Shown here piece by piece: positions 22,531-30,945 of a stretch of 31,376 bases of DNA; the stretch's first letter is position 1; each line of letters starts with the position of its first letter. The DNA is from Flavobacteriales bacterium UBA1993. Its GTDB lineage: Bacteria > Bacteroidota > Bacteroidia > Flavobacteriales_G > Salibacteraceae. The DNA is taken from NCBI GenBank assembly GCA_002336485.1, contig DDCZ01000057.1, positions 1 through 31,376 on the forward strand. Direction: 5' to 3'. Position numbers and translations under genes: made by a program. Below the pieces are notes generated by a model. The model was not told the origin of the DNA and searched no databases. It was given only the letters and a program-made list of their open reading frames with translations.

Positions 22531-24580
22531 TTTTTGATTCAAGATCCAGCAGGAAGGCGTATTCCAAGGCAATCTCCTTGTAGACTTCAAATCGACCCGA
22601 AGCGCCACCATGCCCGAATTCCATGTTTGTGTGAAGCAGAAGTTCGTTCTTGTCAGTTTTCATGTCTCTCAGTTTTGCAACCCATTTTGCTGGTTCCCAA
22701 TATTGTACTTGAGAGTCGTGCAGGCCTGTGGTAACCAACATGTTTGGGTAGTCTTTTGCTTCTATGTTGTCGTATGGTGAGTAGTCCTTTATATACCAGT
22801 AAAAGAGTTCGTCTTTTGGGTTTCCCCATTCGTCAAACTCTCCGGTGGTTAGCGGAATGGTTTCGTCGAGCATCGTTGAAACTACATCCACAAATGGCAC
22901 GGCTGCAATTATTCCATTCCAAAGTTCAGGGCGCATGTTTATGATCGCGCCCATTAGCAAACCTCCAGCGCTTCCGCCCATGGCGTAGAGGTGTTTAGCG
23001 CTCGTGTGATTCATGCGAATCAAGGCATCTGCGCAGTCGATAAAGTCGGTAAATGTGTTTTTCTTTTTTAGAAGCTTTCCGTCGTCATACCAGTGGCGGC
23101 CCATGGTTTGGCTGCCTCGTATATGAGCAATCGCAAACACAAACCCACGATTCAGCAAACTAAGTCTGGACGGGCTGAAATACGGTTCGATCGTGTGACC
23201 ATATGATCCATATCCGTAGAGTAGGAGTGGAGTGTCTTTGCTTTGCTTGGTGTTTTTGTGCCCAACAATCGAAACGGGAATCTGGGCGCCATCTCTGGCT
23301 GTAATCCAAACTCTTGAAGCTACATAATCGGACTTGTCAAAGCCGCCAAGCACCTCTTTTTCCTTGAGTACAATCCGCTCCCGCGTATCCATGTTGTAAT
23401 CGATAACCGAAGGGGGCGTTGTGAGACTTGTGTATGATAGTCGAAGTGTTTGGCTATCAAAATCCGGGTTTACTGTAGGGCCTGCGGCGTAGATGTCTTC
23501 ATCAAATTCGATGTAGTGATCCGCATTGCTATCCCAATGAATGATCCTGATTCTTCCTTGGGCTTGTTCTTTTTCCGACAGGACCAAATAGTCTGTAAAT
23601 ACGTCCATGTCCTCTAATAAAACATCACTTCGATGCGGTATGATTTCTTCCCAGTTTTCTAGCGAAGTCATCGTTTCGTGTGTCCGCATTAGCCTGAAAT
23701 TTCGGGCCTCGAGATTTGTCAAAATGTAAAAGTGATCCTTGTAGTGGGCAAGGCCGTATTCTAGGTCTCTGACCCTGGGTTGCATAACATTCCAATCGCC
23801 TTCCGGTGTCTCAGCATTGAGTAGCCGGTATTCGTCCGCAACGGTGGAGCCGCTATGAATGTAAAGCCACTTTTTCGATTTGAATTTACCAACTCCTACG
23901 TTGTATGTTTCATCCTCTTCGTGAAAGACTTCAATATCCGTCGCGGGGTCGCTGCCAAGGGTGTGTTTGAAGATTTTATGCGAGCGAAGGGTAACCTCGT
24001 CCTTTCTTGAGTAGAAAATGGTCTTATTGTCGTTTGCCCAAACAAAGTTGCCCGATGTGCCCTCGATCACATCTTCGAAGTATCCTCCATCCGAAATGCG
24101 CTTTATCTTAATCGAATAGATCCTGCGACTTAAAGTGTCTTCTGAATAAGCTAGGAAGTCCTTGTTTGTGCTTATTTGAAACCCTCCGATTTGATAGAAG
24201 CTATAATCAGCGGCAAGTACGTTCCCATCCAGAAGAATTACCTCATCTCCTTCCAACGAGCCTTCTTTGCGACAATAAATAGGGTATTCCTTTTCGGCCT
24301 CATATCGTGTGTAGTAGTAGAATCCTTCATGCAAATACGGAACTGACTCGTCGGTTTGCTTGATGCGGCCTTTCAACTCGTCAAATAATTCAGTTTGCAT
24401 GTCGGTTGTATGAGACATAGCCGACTGTGTATACTCGTTCTCCTCATTGAGATATTTCAGGATCTCTGGATCCTTTCTATCCATATCTCTAAGCCAATGA
24501 TAATCGTCGATTCGCGTGTCGCCGTGAATCGTTGAATCGTAGGGTACTTTTTTGGCAATAGGAGGTGTTGTTCTAGGCAT
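22520..24580 (-). CDS. ptrB: Oligopeptidase B (S9A family serine peptidase)
   Basis: A 686-residue cytosolic prolyl-oligopeptidase-family enzyme that cuts short peptides after Arg/Lys. The N-terminal RIDDYHWLRDMDRKDPEILK motif is typical of PtrB, the middle (about 75-400) is the beta-propeller, and the C-terminal alpha/beta-hydrolase domain carries the triad: S537 in MGGSAGGLLMGA, D622 in TTGLHDSQVQYWEPAKWVAK, and H657 in MEFGHGGASGR. The length equals that of E. coli PtrB and the triad spacing is the same. There is no signal peptide. It is the first gene of the unit with the transglutaminase-like gene downstream. The 86-base gap to the T9SS gene upstream shows no clear promoter. Confidence 0.93.
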   Translation of the reverse strand: MPRTTPPIAKKVPYDSTIHGDTRIDDYHWLRDMDRKDPEILKYLNEENEYTQSAMSHTTDMQTELFDELKGRIKQTDESVPYLHEGFYYYTRYEAEKEYPIYCRKEGSLEGDEVILLDGNVLAADYSFYQIGGFQISTNKDFLAYSEDTLSRRIYSIKIKRISDGGYFEDVIEGTSGNFVWANDNKTIFYSRKDEVTLRSHKIFKHTLGSDPATDIEVFHEEDETYNVGVGKFKSKKWLYIHSGSTVADEYRLLNAETPEGDWNVMQPRVRDLEYGLAHYKDHFYILTNLEARNFRLMRTHETMTSLENWEEIIPHRSDVLLEDMDVFTDYLVLSEKEQAQGRIRIIHWDSNADHYIEFDEDIYAAGPTVNPDFDSQTLRLSYTSLTTPPSVIDYNMDTRERIVLKEKEVLGGFDKSDYVASRVWITARDGAQIPVSIVGHKNTKQSKDTPLLLYGYGSYGHTIEPYFSPSRLSLLNRGFVFAIAHIRGSQTMGRHWYDDGKLLKKKNTFTDFIDCADALIRMNHTSAKHLYAMGGSAGGLLMGAIINMRPELWNGIIAAVPFVDVVSTMLDETIPLTTGEFDEWGNPKDELFYWYIKDYSPYDNIEAKDYPNMLVTTGLHDSQVQYWEPAKWVAKLRDMKTDKNELLLHTNMEFGHGGASGRFEVYKEIALEYAFLLDLESKNDD

Positions 24581-24666
24581 GTAAAGTTCGTTTCACTCAA
24601 AGTCGCGATGCGCTTATCATTCTGAGTGGATGTTTTAGAAATGATTAATGACTTCCGAGCAGGCGA

Positions 24667-26955
24667 TTAAAGTTTCACGAAGGATTTAGTTTCAACCACA
24701 GAACCGCCATGGACGCGCATGATATACTTACCTGCCTCGAAATGTGAAAGGTTGATTTCCATGTTGTTTGTCCATTCGCTTTTCACCGTATAAACAACGC
24801 GACCGGCTAAATCGAAAATTTGAAGTTCCAAGGAACCTGAATTTTCAATTGAATTCAAATGGATGATGTCTCGAGCAGGGTTGGGTGTCAACGTGAAGAT
24901 AGACTCGGAAAGGTCGGAAATGCCAGCTGGTTTGATGGTGACTTGAATAGTGTCTGAAGTTTGACAGCCATTCGAATCTGTGGCTGTTACTGAATACGAC
25001 CCTGAAGTGTTAACAGAGATTGATTGTCCTGTCTCGCTTGTGCTCCATTCGTAAAACAGATGGCCAGCTGATGCATTTATTGTGTAGCTGCCAGTGCCTG
25101 TTCCAGAATTTGGTAGTTCAACCTGAAGAGGTGTAACGTAGGTTACCACTACTGTGTCAATGCCCGAACATCCTGCGTTATTGGTAACTGTTAGGATGTA
25201 CGTTCCGCCCTCACTAACTATTTTGATTGGGCCGGTCTCGCCAGTCGACCAATTGAAACCAGAAGCTGGGCCATTTGTTACATCCGCAGTCATTCCGAAT
25301 GTTACGTCTCCGCACACATTTGTGTCGGGTCCTAGATTTGGTATCGGATCTGGTCCAGTAGATTCCAGTGTAAACGTTTCTAGCCCCTCACAGCCGTTTG
25401 CATCGGTTATGGTGACGGTGTATCCTCCAGCGAGTAAATTCGTTAATGTAGCGGTCGTAGAATTCCCTGCGTCGCTCCATTGATAGCTATATCCACTCAT
25501 GGTGCCTCCTGTTGCGCTCACCGAAAGCGATCCATCGGCCACGAGCATACAGGTGGCGTTGGTCGATGTTATTGCCCCAGTCACTGGAGTTGGCTCATCC
25601 AGAAAGGTCGAGTCGATAGAAACGCAGCCATTGTTGTCGGTGATGGTGAAAACATGGTGTCCACTTGTAAGTCCAGTAGACGTGCTGTCATTGCTTCCAT
25701 TTGCCCAAGCGTACGAATAAGGTGATTCGCCGCCGGAAACATGCACGACAACGCTGCCATCCGAATCTTCGAAGCAGTTTGGTTCCTCATGGTCGAATAC
25801 AAATGCGTGTGGGCCGTTTGCTGACAGTCCAAGTATGCTCTCAGATTGATTGCTGTCGGTCCATGTCACTATTTGGCCTGAGTAGTTTACGCCGCTAAAA
25901 TTTACATTATCCCAGCTCGAAGCGCTACCATCAGCTCTGTTCGCGAAGCCAATATTGCAATCGTCGTTCGAGGTAAGGAACGAATTGCCATCGTAGTAAT
26001 ACTCCGAGGTGTAACCAGAGTTTCCGACAGGAAATATCCCCCAATAGCGAGATGAGTCAAGGTAAAGAAGTGGGTTTGGGGCGTTTGTGTCGTAAGGAAT
26101 TGAGTCAACTCGATATACGTGGACGCCGGCCACCGTGCCATTCTGATGTGTGTAATGAATGGAGTCGCCCTGCGGGTGGGAAATCCCAATGCTGTACGTT
26201 GAAGCGTAGATATACTTACTTCGATCGCCAATCGGCGCGCCAGAATTTTCCCAAGATGGTGAGCTAACCAATGTGCCATCGTTAGAGTTTCCACTCATGT
26301 CCTCCGTTGTCGTCCCAGACCCTTCATCAAGTGTCCAATAGCCATTAAGTGAAGCGTAGTTTGGGTGGGCACTGTTAATGCGTTTGCACATCCATTCTCG
26401 AATTGTTGTTTGCGAAAGCTCTGCAGTGAAAACACTCATCTCATCCAGAAATCCGTCGAGAATTCGGCTGTTGGCATAGTTTCTTCCAAGGGCAAAATTT
26501 GCATTTGAGGTAAACGACCCCGTGGCCGAGTTGCTTACTTCCAATACGCCGTTGATGTAAATTTTCATCCCCGAGGAACCATAGGTAGCAGCTATGTGAT
26601 ACCAGCGATCCGTGTCCAAAGTTGTGGTTCCATTCAACTTCACGTGTGTCGAACCAAAAAGCAATACAAACTGAATTTTGTTCGCTGCAAGTCCGGCATC
26701 TCCAAAGCGAATACAAGCTTGGTTTCCAGTGGTCTCCGTCCCCATCATGGATGAGATGTATGGCGAGCTAGACTTGAATTGATCCACGTAAACCCAGCCC
26801 TGCATAGTCAGTTCACTGCCGCTATTGTTGATGCTGCCGCAGTTCACATACTGGGTTGATCCATTCAGTTCAAGCATTTGCCCACTACCTGGTTGGGCAT
26901 GGATAAAATTGGAGCACAGGATGGCTGATAGGAGAAAAGTTAGCTTCAATTTCAT
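24667..26955 (-). CDS. T9SS-secreted LamG protein with SprB-like repeats
   Basis: A 762-residue secreted protein. Residues 1-20 are a signal peptide (LKLTFLLSAILCSNFIHA, then QPG). A LamG/concanavalin-like domain spans about 27-230 (LNGSTQYVNCGS, DTDRWYHIAATYGSSGMKIY, INGVLEV, FLDEMSVFTAELS). A unique region follows to about 380. Two SprB-type repeats follow (GGESPYSYAWANGSNDSTST...TDNNGC and GGTMSGYSYQWSDAGNSTTA...TDANGC), then two Ig/PKD-like repeats with W-S-T-G/S-E-T-G. The last 75 residues are a type A T9SS sorting domain (FTLTPNPARDIIHLNS, LQIFDLAGRVVYTV, GKYIMRV...KSFVKL). It should be exported across the outer membrane and attached to the surface, probably in adhesion or glycan binding. 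Single gene. Confidence 0.9.
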   Translation of the reverse strand: MKLKLTFLLSAILCSNFIHAQPGSGQMLELNGSTQYVNCGSINNSGSELTMQGWVYVDQFKSSSPYISSMMGTETTGNQACIRFGDAGLAANKIQFVLLFGSTHVKLNGTTTLDTDRWYHIAATYGSSGMKIYINGVLEVSNSATGSFTSNANFALGRNYANSRILDGFLDEMSVFTAELSQTTIREWMCKRINSAHPNYASLNGYWTLDEGSGTTTEDMSGNSNDGTLVSSPSWENSGAPIGDRSKYIYASTYSIGISHPQGDSIHYTHQNGTVAGVHVYRVDSIPYDTNAPNPLLYLDSSRYWGIFPVGNSGYTSEYYYDGNSFLTSNDDCNIGFANRADGSASSWDNVNFSGVNYSGQIVTWTDSNQSESILGLSANGPHAFVFDHEEPNCFEDSDGSVVVHVSGGESPYSYAWANGSNDSTSTGLTSGHHVFTITDNNGCVSIDSTFLDEPTPVTGAITSTNATCMLVADGSLSVSATGGTMSGYSYQWSDAGNSTTATLTNLLAGGYTVTITDANGCEGLETFTLESTGPDPIPNLGPDTNVCGDVTFGMTADVTNGPASGFNWSTGETGPIKIVSEGGTYILTVTNNAGCSGIDTVVVTYVTPLQVELPNSGTGTGSYTINASAGHLFYEWSTSETGQSISVNTSGSYSVTATDSNGCQTSDTIQVTIKPAGISDLSESIFTLTPNPARDIIHLNSIENSGSLELQIFDLAGRVVYTVKSEWTNNMEINLSHFEAGKYIMRVHGGSVVETKSFVKL

Positions 26956-27039
26956 GGGGAGGAATATTAAAAAGTGAAGATAGATTTTCTCCTACTATTA
27001 TCATTCTGATTATTATTGAAAAGACCAAATCATTAACGG

Positions 27040-27696
27040 ATGAAATTTTTCATAGACACTGCCAATCTCAACGAAATAAAGGAAGCCAACGCGCTTGGAA
27101 TATTGGATGGTGTAACCACCAATCCAAGTCTGATGGCAAAGGAAAATATCACAGGTTATGATGCCATTCGCCAACACTACATTGATATTTGTAACATAGT
27201 CGAAGGCGATGTTAGTGCTGAGGTAATCGCCACCGATTTCGATGGAATCATACGAGAAGGTGAGGAGTTGGCCAGCCTTCATCCGAATATTGTGGTAAAG
27301 GTCCCAATGATAAAAGAGGGCGTTAAAGCGATTCGCTATTTCTCAGACAAGGGCATAAAAACGAATTGCACATTAATTTTCTCACCGGGTCAGGCTCTAT
27401 TAGCAGCTAAGGCTGGGGCCACATATGTTTCTCCATTCTTGGGCCGATTGGATGATATAAGCACGGATAGCATTCAGCTCATCGCAGATATACGCGTGAT
27501 CTTTGACAATTATGGATTTGAAACTGAGATTCTTGCGGCCTCAATTCGACATCCAATGCACATAGTAGAATGCGCTAAAATTGGAGCCGATGTAGTTACT
27601 ACGCCGCTCAAACCAATCTTAGCACTTCTTAATCATCCACTTACCACAAGCGGCCTTGAGAAATTTCTCGCTGACTATAAGAAGGGGAATAGCTAG
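27040..27696 (+). CDS. Transaldolase (small TalC/Fsa-type family)
   Basis: A 218-residue class I aldolase of the short transaldolase family. FFIDTANLNEIKEANALGIL, DGVTTNPSLMAKENITG, and the Schiff-base lysine K87 in IVVKVPMIKEGVKAI are clear. Two positions separate transaldolases from fructose-6-phosphate aldolases: here E61 (in VSAEVIATD; Gln in Fsa) and F133 (in YVSPFLGRLDD; Tyr in Fsa). Both are of the transaldolase type, so transfer of dihydroxyacetone between pentose-phosphate sugars, including sedoheptulose 7-phosphate, is the likely reaction. Naming as fsa would be misleading. It is followed after three bases by the Nramp-family gene, so the two probably share a transcript. Confidence 0.92.
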   Translation: MKFFIDTANLNEIKEANALGILDGVTTNPSLMAKENITGYDAIRQHYIDICNIVEGDVSAEVIATDFDGIIREGEELASLHPNIVVKVPMIKEGVKAIRYFSDKGIKTNCTLIFSPGQALLAAKAGATYVSPFLGRLDDISTDSIQLIADIRVIFDNYGFETEILAASIRHPMHIVECAKIGADVVTTPLKPILALLNHPLTTSGLEKFLADYKKGNS

Positions 27697-27699
27697 TCG

Positions 27700-28950
27700 A
27701 TGTCTGCCTTAAAAGAGAAGTTCGCACAATTTGGTCCGGGCCTGCTTTACGCTGGCGCTGCCGTTGGGGTTTCGCACTTGGTGCAAAGTACGAGAGCAGG
27801 AGCGGAATTTGGGTTTCAGTTGTTGTGGGTAGTCCTCCTGGTAAACATCATTAAGTATCCAATTTTTGAATCCGGTCCGCGGTACGCCGCTGCCACGGGG
27901 AAATCACTACTCGAAGGGTATAAAAGAATTGGCGACTGGGCCGTTCTGATCTATATGATCTTGAGCATTTCTACCATGTTTATAATCATGGCTGCTATAT
28001 CAATTGTTACTTCAGGTCTATTTATTCAACTTACTGGTATTCATGTAGATCCAAGGGTAGGCGCTGTAGCCTTGTTGTTTGTTTCGGTGCTTCTTCTAGG
28101 GTTGGGGAAGTATGCTACCCTAGATAGGTTTATGAAAGTTATAATCGTCCTGCTAACTGTGTCTACACTTATTGCAGTGAGTCTCTCGTTTATCGAGCCT
28201 TCCGTTCAGTATTCGGAGTTTTTTGTTGATTTTGAACTCACCGAAACGGCGCACCTGCTCTTCCTAGTGGCGCTTATCGGATGGATGCCTGCACCAGTCG
28301 ATATCAGTATATGGCATAGCGTATGGTCCGCCTCGAAAATGAAAGAGCAGGGGAGGCGCATCCCTCTAAAAACGGCGCTTCAAGATTTTAATTTAGGGTA
28401 TTGGGGGACAACGGTATTGGCCGTTTGTTTTCTGTCATTAGGTGCTTTGGTTCTATTTGGAACGGGTGAGGAGCTATCTACGAATAGTGTTGAGTTTTCA
28501 GCACAGCTAGTGGGTATGTATACAAGTAATTTGGGACAGTGGGCGTTTCCATTCATCGCCCTTGCCGCTTTTACCACCATGTTTAGTACGCTTTTGACCT
28601 GTCTGGATGCTTTTCCTAGAACACTGAGGAAGGCCACAAAACTCCTTTTGCCTAGTTTACGTATCAAAAAAAGGCATCAACCATTGTATTGGTTTTGGAT
28701 CGTGTTAACTGCAATCGGGACGAGTATTTTTCTGCTCTATTTCCTTTCAAATATGCGCGCCATGGTGGATCTGGCAACCACTATTTCCTTTGTCGTAGCT
28801 CCTATCCTTGCCGTATTAAACTACGTTGCGGTAAATGATTCGTCCGTGCCAAAAGCGGCTAGGCAATCGTCCTTTCTGCGCTATTTCAACCTCTTTTCTA
28901 TTCTTATTCTCGCTGCCTTCAGTTCGTGGTTTGTTTTATCCAAATTCTGA
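27700..28950 (+). CDS. Nramp-family membrane transporter, atypical substrate site
   Basis: A 416-residue inner-membrane protein with about eleven hydrophobic segments and the Nramp/SLC11 opening FGPGLLYAGAAVGVSHLVQS, then GAEFGFQLLWVVLLVNIIKY. Canonical Nramps have DPGN in TM1 and MPH(N/V) in TM6, which bind Mn or Fe. Here the TM1 site reads G23-V24-S25-H26, and the TM6 region reads IGWMPAPVDISIWH (G194 to about H207) without the MPH motif. From memory this VSHLVQSTRAGA form is widespread in Bacteroidota, so it is a subfamily and not a broken gene. The substrate could be another divalent ion or something else. It sits directly after the transaldolase gene. The frame is intact, with no sign of decay. 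Confidence 0.88.
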   Translation: MSALKEKFAQFGPGLLYAGAAVGVSHLVQSTRAGAEFGFQLLWVVLLVNIIKYPIFESGPRYAAATGKSLLEGYKRIGDWAVLIYMILSISTMFIIMAAISIVTSGLFIQLTGIHVDPRVGAVALLFVSVLLLGLGKYATLDRFMKVIIVLLTVSTLIAVSLSFIEPSVQYSEFFVDFELTETAHLLFLVALIGWMPAPVDISIWHSVWSASKMKEQGRRIPLKTALQDFNLGYWGTTVLAVCFLSLGALVLFGTGEELSTNSVEFSAQLVGMYTSNLGQWAFPFIALAAFTTMFSTLLTCLDAFPRTLRKATKLLLPSLRIKKRHQPLYWFWIVLTAIGTSIFLLYFLSNMRAMVDLATTISFVVAPILAVLNYVAVNDSSVPKAARQSSFLRYFNLFSILILAAFSSWFVLSKF

Positions 28951-28970
28951 ACTTTATCTTTATCCAAATT
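28935..28970. repeat. Two direct copies of a 12-base motif before a T9SS gene
   Basis: TTTATCCAAATT occurs at 28935-28946 (the last codons of the Nramp-like gene) and again at 28959-28970, 24 bases apart start to start, with a partial third TTTATC at 28953. The second copy ends nine bases before the ATG of the T9SS gene. Spacing of just over two helical turns would suit a tandem operator, or the copies may be a slippage remnant. Confidence 0.45.
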
Positions 28971-28979
28971 ATTTCCAAG

Positions 28980-30893
28980 ATGTCAAAACTTCTACTCGCA
29001 ACGCTTTCAGTTTTTATCGGAATAAGCGTCACTGCTCAGGTAACCATGGAGCATGTTAAGATTACGGATTCTTGGATAGCCGATCCTGCAGATTTTGAGG
29101 TGGATATGAATGTTTCAGTGAAAAGTCTAAATAAACCGCCATTTCCTAGTGGCGAAGGCGATAAGCAATTCCTGAGGGAGCAGAAGGCCAAGTCGGCAGA
29201 GATGTTTCCACGGCAGCAAGTTCCGGTTGATGCCTCAAGAGATAGCAGAGCAGGCGGAGAGTCTCTCACTGTCGTGGATAGCTTTGCGGTTCGCTTCTTC
29301 TTGAACGATGCCACCATGGTTGGAGGAACGCCAAACGACAACACCATGGCTATTTCAAATGACGGCAAGCTTCTCGCCTCATATAACAGCCAGCTTTGGG
29401 GGTATGATTTAGAAGCAGATACCTTCTTGTTTAAAGCGAGTAATCCACACCCAACGTTCGGGGCCTTCATGACTAGCTATACGGATGGCGCCGGCCTCAT
29501 TGAGTCAAATTTTGATCCAAAATTGTTTTATCACCCAGGAAGAGATCGCTTTGTGTTCTTGTTCTTAACCGTGAATCGAAACAGCGCTGTTTACAAGAAT
29601 AGCGCAACCATCATGGCCTTTTCGAGCACAAATAATCCGTCTGATCCTTGGTATGTGTATCGGATCGATGGTCATCCCTTTGATGATGGTACCTGGGCAG
29701 ATTACCCTCAAATTGCCCTCAACGATCATTCTCTTTATTTCACGATCAATCAACTAGGCGGAAATGACTGGGTCGCTGACTTTGAGTATACCGTTGTATG
29801 GCAAATGGACTTGGATGATGCGTTTTCGGGCAGTTCTACGCTCAATAGCGTGGTAATGAAGGATTTTGACTACGATGGAAAGGCGCTTCGTTACCTGCGT
29901 CCTGTGAAGACCTCTATGGGGCCACGAGACGACAATATGTACTTTATATCTAATCGTCCTCGAGCCATTACCAATGACAGTGTCTGGCTCATTGAGATGA
30001 GTGGTGAGGTTGGTTCTATTTCACAACCGACTACCAAATTGCTTGTGTCTGATACCGAGTATGGAATTCCGCCCTATGCGAAACAAGCGAATGGGCATTC
30101 ATTTTGGACAAACGATGCACGAGCTCTTGGTGCCGTGAAGACTCAGGATCAAATTCACTTTGTCGGCAATACCATCAACAAAGCAACCGGTATGGCCGGT
30201 GTATATCATGGAATTATTGATGATCTAGATGATCCAACCTTATCAGGGCACGTAATCACCGATGAGGTTCTTGAATTTGGCTTTCCAAATATTGCAAGCA
30301 TGGGCAAGTCGCTCAGGTCAAACGCCATGATTATTAACTTCAATCATACTTCGCCTGAGCATTTTGCGGGCAATGCCGCGGTTTATTACAACGATGAAGG
30401 TGAGTATGGTCCCGTTCAGCTGCTGGTCGAAGGTGAAACGTATGTCGATATGGTTTCTCAAGGTCAGGATATAAATGAGCGGTGGGGAGATTACATCGGC
30501 CTGCAGCGTAAATACAACGAAACAAGTCGAGCCTGGGCTGCAGGGTATGTTAGTTTTTCCAATAATCGAGCTGGGACTTGGATTACGGAAATGGCTACGC
30601 CACTCGATGGCTTTGTAGGGTTAAACGATGTGCCAAGTTTGAACGAGACAATGGTCTTTCCAAACCCTGCTTCACAGCAAGTGTCCTTCAAATTCACCTC
30701 AAATTCGGACTACCTAAAATCCTCAATACTAGATATTAATGGATCCTTAGTTAAGTCGTTAGTTAATGGAAGTGTTGCGCCTGGCGAGAATGTGATTTCC
30801 TTTGATATTCAGTCGCTCGCGGCTGGGGTTTATTTCATTCATGTTGAAGACGAAAACGACCTCATATTCACGGAGAAATTCGTCCGAAATTAA
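28980..30893 (+). CDS. T9SS type A sorting-domain protein, beta-rich secreted protein
   Basis: A 637-residue secreted protein. The ATG at 28980 gives a normal signal peptide (MSKLLLATLSVFIGISVTAQ); a start at 28926 would place 18 hydrophobic residues ahead of it and overlap the transporter gene, so it was not used. Residues about 90-540 are predicted beta-rich with repeated blade-like units (NDNTMAISNDGKLLASYNSQ, DGTWADYPQIALNDHSLYFT, DDNMYFISNRPRAITNDSVW), possibly a beta-propeller; I recognise no enzyme motif. The last 80 residues are a type A T9SS sorting domain: MVFPNPASQQVSFKFTS, SSILDINGSLVKSL, AAGVYFIHVEDE...TEKFVRN. It is probably co-transcribed with the transporter gene 29 bases upstream. 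Its role is unknown. Confidence 0.85.
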   Translation: MSKLLLATLSVFIGISVTAQVTMEHVKITDSWIADPADFEVDMNVSVKSLNKPPFPSGEGDKQFLREQKAKSAEMFPRQQVPVDASRDSRAGGESLTVVDSFAVRFFLNDATMVGGTPNDNTMAISNDGKLLASYNSQLWGYDLEADTFLFKASNPHPTFGAFMTSYTDGAGLIESNFDPKLFYHPGRDRFVFLFLTVNRNSAVYKNSATIMAFSSTNNPSDPWYVYRIDGHPFDDGTWADYPQIALNDHSLYFTINQLGGNDWVADFEYTVVWQMDLDDAFSGSSTLNSVVMKDFDYDGKALRYLRPVKTSMGPRDDNMYFISNRPRAITNDSVWLIEMSGEVGSISQPTTKLLVSDTEYGIPPYAKQANGHSFWTNDARALGAVKTQDQIHFVGNTINKATGMAGVYHGIIDDLDDPTLSGHVITDEVLEFGFPNIASMGKSLRSNAMIINFNHTSPEHFAGNAAVYYNDEGEYGPVQLLVEGETYVDMVSQGQDINERWGDYIGLQRKYNETSRAWAAGYVSFSNNRAGTWITEMATPLDGFVGLNDVPSLNETMVFPNPASQQVSFKFTSNSDYLKSSILDINGSLVKSLVNGSVAPGENVISFDIQSLAAGVYFIHVEDENDLIFTEKFVRN

Positions 30894-30931
30894 TCGGCGA
30901 AATTTCTAGAATTCTGAGTCTTTAGGGAGCA

Positions 30932-30939
30932 TACATTTG
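30932..30939 (+). promoter_or_regulatory. Bacteroidota -7 element just before the ABC-F gene
   Basis: TACATTTG is an exact TAnnTTTG match. It ends only six bases before the TTG start at 30946, so a transcript from it would begin at about the start codon. Either the mRNA is leaderless or this match is accidental and the gene is transcribed from upstream. Confidence 0.4.
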
Positions 30940-30945
30940 CACCCC

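Noticed and set aside
25154..25898. Several plus-strand open frames inside the LamG/SprB-repeat gene
   Set aside because: They are antisense shadows caused by the Thr/Ser/Gly-rich repeat coding; none has family similarity or a plausible start.
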